Shown piece by piece: positions 1 to 7,251 of a stretch of DNA of 7,251 nt. Where the stretch lies: the NCBI GenBank assembly GCA_022562835.1, contig JADFOM010000125.1, positions 1 through 7,251 of the forward strand, written 5' to 3'. Positions within the stretch are counted from its first letter, which is position 1. Each line of letters opens with the position of its first letter. The DNA is from Acidobacteriota bacterium. Lineage in GTDB: Bacteria > Actinomycetota > Acidimicrobiia > Acidimicrobiales > SHLQ01. The translations under genes and the position numbers were made by a program. The notes beneath the pieces were generated by a model, which saw nothing but the letters and a program-made list of their open reading frames with translations, was not told the DNA's origin and searched no databases.

Positions 1-179
1 TCGGGCCGGTGGTCATATTCCCAGGTCCAGTCGCATAAGGCCACACTCAGGGCAACGCAGCCACGCAGGTCGTGGTCGCCACACCGTTGCTCAAGTTCTT
101 GCCGGGTCGCCATGACGCAACGCTTTGGCCACAAACCAAGCCCAACTCGACCGCGGCAATCAGAATAGACTGCTCCGCG
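1..179. other. Upstream region of the fucosidase gene, start ambiguous
   Basis: The fucosidase frame is open from just after a TAA at 36-38, and a GTG at 72 could begin a version 36 residues longer. That extension does not resemble the N-terminus of GH29 enzymes. I therefore treat most of this stretch as non-coding leader or the edge of another gene. On the minus strand an ATG at 113-111 opens a frame that leaves the window at position 1 after about 37 codons. It has no clear ribosome binding site and I do not recognise its product. No convincing promoter was seen. Confidence 0.35.
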
Positions 180-1316
180 ATGGACCTTCCCCCGGCACTG
201 GCGTCACGATTCGCTCAGGTCCCGCAATGGTGGACAAACGCGAAGTTCGGCATCTTCATCCACTGGGTACCCGCATCGGTGCCAGCTTTTGCCCCGACGA
301 AGTTCGACATAACCGAGGTACTCACGTCGGGCATCGACAACCCGATCGCCGAGATGCCCTATTCGGAGTGGTACCAGAACTCGCTTCGGTTCCCGAACAG
401 CAGCGTGGCACGATTTCATCGCGAACAGTACGGCGAGCGCCCCTATGAAACCTTCGCTGACGACTTCACCGCTGGTTGTGAGCAGTGGGACCCGGCCGAT
501 TGGGCCGAACGGTTTGCGGCTGCGGGTGCCAAGTACGTCGTCATGGTCACCAAACACCACGACGGCTGGTGTCTCTGGCCGAGCGGCGTCGAGAACCCGA
601 ATAGGTCAGGCTGGTGTTCGCCACGCGACCTCGTTGGAGAACTCGCCGAAGCCGTCCGGTCAGCGGGCATGAGGTTCGGGCTCTATTACTCGGGCGGCTA
701 CGACTGGACCTTCGACTCAGCACCGATCGGCACGCTCGTCGATGGGGTCCTCGCCGCTCCGCGTGGACCGTACATCGACTACGCCGACGCGCAGGTACGA
801 GAACTCATCGACCGCTACGAACCTGATGTGTTGTGGAACGACATTTCGTGGCCCTCATCGTTCGGACGGCTTGTCGAACTGTTTGAGTACTACTACCAAG
901 TGGTGCCCGACGGCGTCGTCAACGATCGCTGGATGACGGTGCCCGACCACCCGAACTTCTGGCGTATTCCCGGCGTGAAACGGCTGTTCAACGCAATCGG
1001 AACTCGGTCGATAGCCAAGCAGGGACTCATCCCGCCCAAACCCAAGTTCTTCCAGTTCCGCACACCCGAGTTCACCAGCGGCAACTCGATCACCGATGCT
1101 CCGTGGGAGGTGACCCGCGGTATGGACAAGGGTTTTGGTTACAACCACACCTCGACGGAGGCCGATTATCTCAGCCGCGAGGAACTCTTCACGTCGATTG
1201 ACTCGACACACGCCGCCGGCGCCAACTTCTTGCTCAACGTGGGACCCCGGGGCGTTGATGCCCAGATACCACCCGAACAGATCGAGCGCCTCGATTGGCT
1301 CGCGGAACGTCGCTGA
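180..1316 (+). CDS. Alpha-L-fucosidase, glycoside hydrolase family 29
   Basis: Retaining exo-hydrolase predicted to release terminal L-fucose from glycans or glycosides. No signal peptide is visible, so it probably acts in the cytoplasm on imported oligosaccharides. Seen with the ATG at 180 as residue 1 (378 aa): WW at 17-18, KFGIFIHW at 22-29 with the sugar-binding His28, TKHHDGW with His126/His127, and PDVLWND whose Asp221 fits the GH29 nucleophile (Asp224 in the Thermotoga maritima enzyme). Later come TPEF (Glu297) and WEVTRG (Glu310), both candidate acid/base residues, then FGYN and LLNVGPRG near the end. The Gly usual after HW is Val here, in the context HWVPASVPAFAP. The protein stops soon after the LNVGP motif, so the C-terminal beta-sandwich of larger members is absent. 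The start at 180 was chosen because family similarity begins there, though no ribosome binding site is clear; the alternative is GTG at 72. The family call is firm, the substrate is not known. Confidence 0.93.
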   Translation: MDLPPALASRFAQVPQWWTNAKFGIFIHWVPASVPAFAPTKFDITEVLTSGIDNPIAEMPYSEWYQNSLRFPNSSVARFHREQYGERPYETFADDFTAGCEQWDPADWAERFAAAGAKYVVMVTKHHDGWCLWPSGVENPNRSGWCSPRDLVGELAEAVRSAGMRFGLYYSGGYDWTFDSAPIGTLVDGVLAAPRGPYIDYADAQVRELIDRYEPDVLWNDISWPSSFGRLVELFEYYYQVVPDGVVNDRWMTVPDHPNFWRIPGVKRLFNAIGTRSIAKQGLIPPKPKFFQFRTPEFTSGNSITDAPWEVTRGMDKGFGYNHTSTEADYLSREELFTSIDSTHAAGANFLLNVGPRGVDAQIPPEQIERLDWLAERR

Positions 1317-1351
1317 CCTGCCCGCGCACAACTCCAAGTAGGTTCCAGACC

Positions 1352-1717
1352 ATGAGACAGAGCGAAGCGATCAGGTTCGTCATCGAGATCGAAGTGAGCG
1401 ACATCGACGGGTTCAAGGCAGCTGCAAACGATATGGTCGCGATCAGCGACGATGAGCCCGGCACGCTGGTCTATGACTGGTACCTCGACGAAGACACCGG
1501 CCAGGGGCGGCTCTACGAGGCGTATGCGTCATTCGAGGCGCTCGACGCCCACATCGCCGGACCGGTGTTCACCGAGGTGGGCCCTCGAATTATCTCGACA
1601 TGCACGTTTGTGCGGATGGACGCTTTCGGCAATGCCCCACCCGAACGCAGAGCTGGGCCGGGGATTGCACCGACGACGTGGTGGGGAGACCCGTTCGCAG
1701 CGGTGTCGGCCACCTGA
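1352..1717 (+). CDS. ABM-domain protein (putative quinol monooxygenase-like)
   Basis: A 121-residue protein with the ferredoxin-like alpha/beta fold expected of the antibiotic biosynthesis monooxygenase (ABM) family. Seen: an opening strand (AIRFVIEIEV), a helix around FKAAANDMV, the family-typical EPGTLVYDWYLDED, then YEAYASFEALDAHIAGPVF and a last strand ending VRMDAFG at about residue 95. The remaining ~25 residues are Pro/Gly-rich with a WWGDPF motif and lie outside the domain. Members oxidise quinols or polyketide aromatics without a cofactor, but many have no known substrate, so no reaction can be assigned. The gene starts 35 nt after the fucosidase stop on the same strand and is probably co-transcribed with it. 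The ATG at 1352 has only a weak GTAGG-like site upstream. The frame extends back to 1295, but that extension overlaps the fucosidase and looks non-coding. Confidence 0.82.
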   Translation: MRQSEAIRFVIEIEVSDIDGFKAAANDMVAISDDEPGTLVYDWYLDEDTGQGRLYEAYASFEALDAHIAGPVFTEVGPRIISTCTFVRMDAFGNAPPERRAGPGIAPTTWWGDPFAAVSAT

Positions 1718-1756
1718 GGCTGCCGCTGCAGGTCAGACCTTGTGTCATACCAGACG

Positions 1757-3223
1757 CTACTTGTCAGACCGCCAGCTGCGGATTCTCTGACCATCGTGAT
1801 CCGAATCGATGCTCACATCATCGGCGAGGACGGTCGCTGTGCGCCGCTCGTCGGTGTAGCAGGGCCAAGACCCGATCGGATCACACGACGGCACTAGGTC
1901 ACGTACGAACGACCCGAGGGTGTCGCGCATCCGCCGGCCGAGGCGATCCGCTTCACTCGCTCGACCCTCGCCCGCACCCACCACGTCCCGCCAGTTGGCC
2001 ACGTCGAGCGTCCCGAACCAGAACGGCAGGTCATAGGCGTGTGATGCTCCCCCAGACCAGTCAAAACGGTAACGCCAGGCATCCACACCCCGACGAGTTT
2101 GGCAAGCCACCAGCTCGAACGCCGGTAGGTGAATGTCTGAGTACGCGATCGCCTCAACAAGGTCGTGGCCTACGGCGGCAAACCCGGCCTCGACGTCTGC
2201 GTCGTCGCCATAGCCGAGTGCCGCCAGTTTGGCCTCAATCATTGGATGTGCGAACTCGGGCGGTAGTTCCGGCACCGCGTCGCGGAAGAGCTCCATCTCG
2301 TGCTGCGTCGATCCGACCAGCATCGCAACGTTGAGCAGTGACCCCTCGCGCGCAGCTTGCATCGGCGGAATCGGCACGATGTCTCCGTCGACCACCGGGT
2401 GAAACGGCATCATTCCCACGCTCAACAACAGCTCATCGGCAGCATTGGTCTGGGCGGCGAGGATGTCATCGACCGCTGCGGCACGCAGCTCATCGAGGGT
2501 CTCGACCCCGAGAGCGTCGAGGAATGTTGTCGTCACCAAGTCGGCTTGGGCAGCGTCGAGCGTCGAGCCGGGTGCGCCGCTCGCGAGAACCGCTCCGTGC
2601 AGCAGTCCATCCGCCGCGGGCGACGCGAGCAGATGGGCTATAGCTCCAGCACCGGCGGACTCGCCAAACACGACTACCCGACGCGGATCGCCACCGAAGT
2701 TAGCGATCTGCTCGTGGATCCATGCCAGTCCGGCCAGCAGGTCGCGCAAGCCGAGGTTGGTAGCGATACCGGGTCCGTTCATGAACCCGAGAGCACCAAG
2801 GCGGTAGTTCAACCCCACGACGACGAGATTCTGCTCTGCCGCCAGACGAGCACCGCTGTAGGTCGCCAACCCGGCTGCCCCGATCTGGAAACGGCCACCG
2901 GGAATCCAAACCAATACCGGCGCTTCGCCGTCGAGATCGGCGCTCCAAATTTCAGCGTTGAGACAAGCCTCGCTGGTCGTGGCGGGAGCCATGTCCGGAA
3001 CCAGCTCGTCGTCGCTCAACGGTTGTGGCGCAGCGGGTCCAGCCGTATTTGCCAGCCTCTCGCCCTCCCACACATTGGGCGGCTGCGGCGCTGCGAAACG
3101 CAGGTCGCCAACGGGTGGTGCCGCGTAGGACACCCCGCCAAAGTACGCGACCGGTGTCTCGTCGATATCTACGGTCGTTCCGACAAGAGCCCCCGACGAT
3201 GTCACGACCCGTATTTCACCCAT
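1757..3223 (-). CDS. Type-B carboxylesterase (para-nitrobenzyl esterase family)
   Basis: Alpha/beta-hydrolase of 488 residues predicted to hydrolyse carboxylic esters, probably in the cytoplasm since no signal peptide is seen. Evidence: the N-terminal YFGGVSYAAPPVGDLRFAAP block; EACLNAEIW at 85-93, matching the second family signature; FGGDPRRVVVFGESAGA at 176-192 with nucleophile Ser189; catalytic acid Glu309 in GSTQHEMELF; and catalytic His395 in GGASHAYDLPFWFG. Length is close to the bacterial norm. One deviation stands out: the oxyanion-hole loop, usually WIHGGGF, is WIPGGRF at 106-112, so His becomes Pro and the third Gly becomes Arg111. The ATG at 3223 starts right at the beginning of family similarity with a GGGA-like site a few bases upstream. 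It lies 90 nt downstream of typA on the same strand and converges with the ABM gene across a 39-nt gap. The natural substrate cannot be told. Confidence 0.93.
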   Translation of the reverse strand: MGEIRVVTSSGALVGTTVDIDETPVAYFGGVSYAAPPVGDLRFAAPQPPNVWEGERLANTAGPAAPQPLSDDELVPDMAPATTSEACLNAEIWSADLDGEAPVLVWIPGGRFQIGAAGLATYSGARLAAEQNLVVVGLNYRLGALGFMNGPGIATNLGLRDLLAGLAWIHEQIANFGGDPRRVVVFGESAGAGAIAHLLASPAADGLLHGAVLASGAPGSTLDAAQADLVTTTFLDALGVETLDELRAAAVDDILAAQTNAADELLLSVGMMPFHPVVDGDIVPIPPMQAAREGSLLNVAMLVGSTQHEMELFRDAVPELPPEFAHPMIEAKLAALGYGDDADVEAGFAAVGHDLVEAIAYSDIHLPAFELVACQTRRGVDAWRYRFDWSGGASHAYDLPFWFGTLDVANWRDVVGAGEGRASEADRLGRRMRDTLGSFVRDLVPSCDPIGSWPCYTDERRTATVLADDVSIDSDHDGQRIRSWRSDK

Positions 3224-3246
3224 AGGTATCCCGACCGCTCATCGAC

Positions 3247-3274
3247 TTGGTAACTATGGCTGCGAAGGTGACAA
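3247..3274 (-). promoter_or_regulatory. Possible sigma70-type promoter for the esterase gene
   Basis: On the minus strand the gap between typA and the esterase holds TTGTCA (3274-3269, one mismatch to the -35 consensus). It is followed after 16 nt by TACCAA (3252-3247), a poor -10. The implied transcript would start within about 20 nt of the esterase ATG. This is seen by eye only; read-through from typA is equally possible. Confidence 0.2.
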
Positions 3275-3313
3275 CCGTTCGCGCGCCATGGTTATCTGCA
3301 CTCTGGCAGACCA

Positions 3314-5146
<1,833 letters not shown>

Positions 5147-5194
5147 TGCAATACGTCCGTTCTCGTCAGGACCTGGGAGTGTACCGACCCACCA

Positions 5195-5226
5195 ATTTTT
5201 CGGTGATCGGCGCAGCTACGTGTCAA
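5195..5226 (-). promoter_or_regulatory. Candidate typA promoter with consensus -35
   Basis: A perfect TTGACA lies on the minus strand at 5226-5221, just after the stop of the small secreted protein gene. The best downstream AT-rich hexamer is AAAAAT (5200-5195), 20 nt away and longer than the preferred 16-18 nt. A second -10-like hexamer, TACACT, lies at 5183-5178 without a good -35 partner. A 6-bp stem, CACCGA-AAAA-TTGGTG with one G-U pair, also falls in the leader. The elements are seen but the assignment is weak. Confidence 0.27.
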
Positions 5227-5234
5227 ACGCCAGC

Positions 5235-5516
5235 TCAGCTGTAGCAGAGCGTCCAAACCGCTTCGTCGTACTGTTCGTCGCTCACCTCATGCCAGTCTCC
5301 ACCCGCCCAGCGGATCTCAGTCCCAGAACGCTGCTCCCGGACAAACAGTTTCTCAGCAGGCGCATCGGGCCGGTCACACGAGTGCTCCAACAGCGGGACC
5401 GTTTCGGGCTCATCGCCGCTGCAGGCAATCGTCGCGCCGAGCGACGAGCAGATCACTACCAGCAACGCAGCGGGTCGATAGACACCCATTGGTATCCATC
5501 GGCCCAGCGGTTTCAT
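5235..5516 (-). CDS. Small secreted or lipoprotein-like protein of unknown function
   Basis: A 93-residue protein I do not recognise. The N-terminus has Arg6 and Arg14, then a hydrophobic stretch at about 16-31 (AALLVVICSSLGATIA), followed by Cys32 and an acidic segment, as in an exported protein. Cys32 could be the lipid-modified residue, but the box reads TIAC rather than the usual L-A/S-G/A-C, so ordinary signal peptidase cleavage after Ala31 is as likely. The mature part is about 60 residues, polar and Trp-containing (IRWAGGDWHEV), with Cys47 and Cys91 positioned to form a disulfide. The ATG at 5516 has a good AGGTGA site at 5531-5526, nine bases away, which favours it over the internal ATG at 5489. 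It is 88 nt upstream of typA and divergent from the oxidoreductase gene. The signal-like start, ribosome binding site and free intergenic flanks support a real gene. Confidence 0.66.
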   Translation of the reverse strand: MKPLGRWIPMGVYRPAALLVVICSSLGATIACSGDEPETVPLLEHSCDRPDAPAEKLFVREQRSGTEIRWAGGDWHEVSDEQYDEAVWTLCYS

Positions 5517-5566
5517 TGTTGAAGGTCACCTAGGCGGCTCGGCTCCGGTTTTCTGAACCCGAGCGC

Positions 5567-5583
5567 AACGCATACGGTGCGTT
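5567..5583. promoter_or_regulatory. 17-bp palindrome in a divergent promoter region (putative operator)
   Basis: AACGCATACGGTGCGTT is a perfect 6-bp inverted repeat (AACGCA / TGCGTT) around a 5-nt centre, with a further 3-bp match (CGA/TCG, read outward) after two mismatches on each side. It lies 28 nt before the oxidoreductase ATG and about 50 nt from the start of the divergent small gene. That is a suitable place for a dimeric repressor or activator. No regulator gene is present in the window. A short RNA hairpin or chance dyad is the alternative. Confidence 0.35.
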
Positions 5584-5611
5584 CGGCTGCGGAAAATGAG
5601 GACGGGGAAAG

Positions 5612-6658
5612 ATGGACGAACCGGTACTCCACGAACTCGGGTTCTACGCGCTGGCAGGTCAACCCGAGTCCTCACGCGAGCTACTCGCAGAGATTACCGA
5701 CGGCGAGGCACTCGGTTTCGGCACCGCATTCATCTCCGAGCGTTACAACAAGAAGGAGGCGGCAACACTGTGCGGTGCAGCAGCGGCGGTCAGCGAATCC
5801 ATCACTATCGAAACAGCCGCCACAAACCACAACACCCGCCATCCAATGGTGACCGCCGGTTACGCGCGGACGATGCAGAGCCTCACAGATGGTCGATTCG
5901 TACTCGGACTCGGACGTGGCATCGCGCGGCTCCAAGACGCCTATGGGATCGACCGCATCACAACGGCGCAACTCGAGGACTTCGTCTCGATCATGAGGCG
6001 CCTGTTCGCAGGCGAGGTGATCTTCGGCCATGACGGTCCGGCGGGTTCATTCCCGGTGCTGCACCTCGACGCAGAACTCGACGACTACCTGCCGATGTCG
6101 CTCACCGCGTTTGGTGACAACAGCCTCTCGCTTGGCGGCCGCTGCTTCGACGAGGTCGTTCTACACACCTATTTCACCGACGAGACCACGCGACGATGTG
6201 TAGCAACGGTCAAAAACGCCGCAGCAGACGCAGGCCGCGATCCAGCCGATGTGCGTGTTTGGTCTTGTTTTGCGACCGTTGGTAACCACCTTCGCGAGGA
6301 GGATCGGATCATGAAGACGGTCGGCCGATTGGCAACCTACCTTCAGGGCTACGGCGATCTTCTCGTTGCGACCAACAACTGGGACCCAGCGGTTCTCGAA
6401 GCTTTTCGAGCCGACGAATTAGTCGCTGGCTTCGGCAGCGGATTCGATGTTTCGGCCACTACCGAACAGCTCGAACACGTCGCCACGCTCCTACCCGACG
6501 AATGGCTGGCACCGGCGGCGACCGGAACCCCAGCCGAATGTGTTGACGCGATCCGCGGGCAATTCGCGCTGGGCTGTGACGGCGTAATCCTGCACGGAGC
6601 GACTCCTACCGAACTCATGCCGATCGTCGCGGCCTACCGTGCGGCTGCGGCGTCGTGA
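5612..6658 (+). CDS. LLM-class, probably F420-dependent oxidoreductase
   Basis: TIM-barrel enzyme of the bacterial luciferase-like superfamily, 348 residues, expected to use coenzyme F420 (or FMN) for hydride transfer or oxygenation in the cytoplasm. Seen: LGFYALAGQPESSRELLAE at 9-27, EALGFGTAFISER at 32-44, TNHNTRHP at 71-78, the superfamily hallmark GRFVLGLGRG at 94-103, LGGRCFDEVVLHTYF at 174-188, RLATYLQGYGDLL at 239-251 and GTPAECVDAI at 305-314. From memory this layout is very close to the subfamily TIGR03857 (MSMEG_2249-like) of predicted F420-dependent oxidoreductases in mycobacteria and relatives; no substrate is established. The ATG at 5612 has a GGGGA site at 5604-5608. The SMP-30-like gene follows after 41 nt and is probably co-transcribed, which would fit a dehydrogenase-lactonase pair. 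Cofactor choice is inferred from the family, not from a diagnostic residue. Confidence 0.92.
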   Translation: MDEPVLHELGFYALAGQPESSRELLAEITDGEALGFGTAFISERYNKKEAATLCGAAAAVSESITIETAATNHNTRHPMVTAGYARTMQSLTDGRFVLGLGRGIARLQDAYGIDRITTAQLEDFVSIMRRLFAGEVIFGHDGPAGSFPVLHLDAELDDYLPMSLTAFGDNSLSLGGRCFDEVVLHTYFTDETTRRCVATVKNAAADAGRDPADVRVWSCFATVGNHLREEDRIMKTVGRLATYLQGYGDLLVATNNWDPAVLEAFRADELVAGFGSGFDVSATTEQLEHVATLLPDEWLAPAATGTPAECVDAIRGQFALGCDGVILHGATPTELMPIVAAYRAAAAS

Positions 6659-6699
6659 GGTGAGACCATCCATCCTGACCGACTACCCGAGGGGAACCA

Positions 6700-7251
6700 A
6701 TGTCGTTTGACCAAATAGTCGATGGGATCAACTTTGGCGAGGGACCTCGTTGGCACGAGAATCGCCTCTGGTACTCCGACTTTTATCAGGGACGCATCTT
6801 CGCGGTTGGCGAGGACGGCCAACGCGAGATCATGGTCGAGTTCGCTGACGACCGACCTTCGGGTCTGGGTTGGCTTCCCAATGGTGACCTTCTCGTCGTG
6901 TCCATGACCCGACGCCAACTCTGGCGAATAGGAGCGGACGGGACGCAATCGTTGCACGCCGACCTCTCAGACATTGCCGAGTTCCACTGCAACGACATGG
7001 TCGTCGATGATCACATACAGTTCGGTGAGGAGGGCATCGAGGTTCGTAGTCACAAACGTCCATCGATGCCCTCCAGCCACACCAGTCACAAGCAGACACG
7101 CCGAGCGTGCAATCACCAAAGCGAACGCCGAGCCGCCCCCCACCAGTGCACACTCGGCGGGCAGTTCGGAATCACTCATCTAGCTGTCGGTATGACTTCA
7201 CTGGGCGTCTTGACCGCACCGTTTGCGCGCGTGTGTACCTCGGCGGCGTCC
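6700..7251 (+). CDS. SMP-30/gluconolactonase-type protein, N-terminal part only, apparently interrupted
   Basis: The first ~102 residues fit the SMP-30/gluconolactonase beta-propeller family, metal-dependent lactonases. GEGPRW at 13-18 supplies Glu14, matching metal ligand Glu18 of human SMP-30. RLWYSDFYQGRIFAV, SGLGWLPNGDLLVVSM and FHCNDMVVD follow; Asn98 aligns with substrate-contacting Asn103. The start is well fixed by a GAGGGG site at 6689-6694, five bases before the ATG. Family members continue NDMVVDxxGRxYVG, but here the frame reads DHIQFGEEGIEVRSHK and then Arg/His/Ser/Pro-rich sequence without propeller repeats. The frame stays open to the window edge without a stop. The remaining metal ligands (human Asn154 and Asp204) would lie in the missing two thirds, so this copy should be inactive unless the junction is an assembly error. 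The genuine homologous portion is about 6700-7008. Confidence 0.78.
   Translation, partial: MSFDQIVDGINFGEGPRWHENRLWYSDFYQGRIFAVGEDGQREIMVEFADDRPSGLGWLPNGDLLVVSMTRRQLWRIGADGTQSLHADLSDIAEFHCNDMVVDDHIQFGEEGIEVRSHKRPSMPSSHTSHKQTRRACNHQSERRAAPHQCTLGGQFGITHLAVGMTSLGVLTAPFARVCTSAAS
6991..7053 (-). pseudogene. Transposase N-terminal fragment (IS982-like), truncated
   Basis: Read from a GTG at 7053-7051 on the minus strand, the sequence gives VTTNLDALLTELYVIIDDHV. From memory this is the typical beginning of a transposase widespread in actinomycetes, assigned to the IS982-like type (NLDxLxTALYVxIDD). After about 18-21 codons it becomes AVELGNV and a stop at 6969-6967, which is merely the antisense of the lactonase gene. 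The rest of the transposase, roughly 250 or more residues including any catalytic residues, is missing. The right-hand boundary of the element is not identifiable. The call rests on a short match, so it is moderate; the family name could be wrong. Confidence 0.5.
7029..7074. repeat. 12-bp perfect inverted repeat around the transposase start
   Basis: GGAGGGCATCGA (7029-7040) and TCGATGCCCTCC (7063-7074) are exact reverse complements separated by 22 nt. Inside the loop a CGT/ACG pair may add three more base pairs. On the minus strand the right arm gives a GGAGGG ribosome-binding-like sequence, the loop contains the GTG start at 7053, and the left arm encodes residues LDALL. A transcript would therefore fold with its translation start region in or beside a hairpin. 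Confidence 0.7.
7075..7251. other. Unassigned right-edge region with short inverted repeats
   Basis: No convincing gene is seen here. Two further dyads occur: CACGC-CGA-GCGTG (7097-7109, perfect 5-bp arms) and CGCCGAG/CTCGGCG (7126-7132 and 7153-7159, 7-bp arms, 20-nt loop). CTCGGCGG recurs at 7153-7160 and 7239-7246. A minus-strand frame opens at ATG 7179 and runs in phase into the transposase start, but its sequence is unremarkable and probably leader of the mobile element. Whether this stretch belongs to the element or to flanking DNA cannot be decided from the window. Confidence 0.4.

Noticed and set aside
72..179. Extension of the fucosidase to GTG 72
   Set aside because: The 36 extra residues do not resemble GH29 N-termini, and similarity begins after the ATG at 180. 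The extension is kept as an alternative since neither start has a clear ribosome binding site.
855..1337. Minus-strand open frame of 160 aa opposite the fucosidase
   Set aside because: It lies wholly within the GH29 gene and its product has no recognisable features.
1712..1733. Hairpin acctg-a-ggc/tgcc/gct-g-caggt at the ABM stop codon, considered as terminator between convergent genes
   Set aside because: The stem has a mismatch and a G-T pair, and no T-tract follows on either strand.
1600..2334. Long plus-strand open frame (244 aa)
   Set aside because: It is antisense to the esterase 3' half, rich in Arg/Pro/His/Ser, and has no recognisable domain. It is a shadow of a GC-rich coding strand.
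2357..3253. Plus-strand open frame of 298 aa opposite the esterase
   Set aside because: It is codon-complementary to the esterase, which has all its family motifs. The antisense product shows no motif and no ribosome binding site.
3273..3293. Imperfect dyad AACCGTT...CATGGTT in the typA-esterase gap, considered as terminator or operator
   Set aside because: Only about 6 bp on the plus strand and 4 bp in the transcribed minus strand, with no T-run; too weak to call.
6830..7153. Minus-strand open frames (107 aa and neighbours) crossing the lactonase
   Set aside because: They read through the antisense of a supported coding region. Only the short VTTNLDALL segment in another minus frame looks protein-like.

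Overview
The window looks like a chromosomal segment of a high-GC actinomycete-type bacterium. GC is roughly 60% by eye, third codon positions are G/C-rich, and the genes are of kinds common in Actinomycetota: an intracellular GH29 fucosidase with the HWxxASVPAFAP motif, an F420-type LLM oxidoreductase, and a TypA with the DLEREKG form of G2. An Acidimicrobiia-like origin is a guess. No rRNA, tRNA, CRISPR array or phage genes were seen.

Layout. (1) Positions 180-1717, plus strand: an alpha-L-fucosidase and, 35 nt later, a small antibiotic-biosynthesis-monooxygenase (ABM) domain protein, probably one transcript. (2) Positions 1757-5516, minus strand, convergent with block 1. In transcription order these are a small secreted cysteine-containing protein (5516-5235), the GTPase TypA/BipA (5146-3314) and a type-B carboxylesterase (3223-1757), with gaps of 88-90 nt that could hold internal promoters. 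(3) A 95-nt divergent intergenic region carrying a 17-bp palindrome. (4) Positions 5612-7251, plus strand: an LLM-class, probably F420-dependent, oxidoreductase, then after 41 nt and a strong ribosome binding site an SMP-30/gluconolactonase-type gene. After about 102 codons the lactonase similarity stops. The sequence beyond reads, on the minus strand, as the first ~18 codons of a transposase resembling the IS982-like type, with a 12-bp inverted repeat around its start codon.

Function. TypA is the only housekeeping gene. The rest look like accessory catabolic enzymes: fucoside hydrolysis, ester hydrolysis, deazaflavin redox chemistry and lactone hydrolysis. The oxidoreductase-lactonase pair suggests a two-step oxidation of a sugar or alcohol through a lactone. 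I found no clearly new multi-gene system. The most unusual places are the lactonase/transposase junction near 6991-7011 with the hairpin beside it, the substituted oxyanion-hole loop of the esterase, and the palindrome between the divergent genes at 5516 and 5612.
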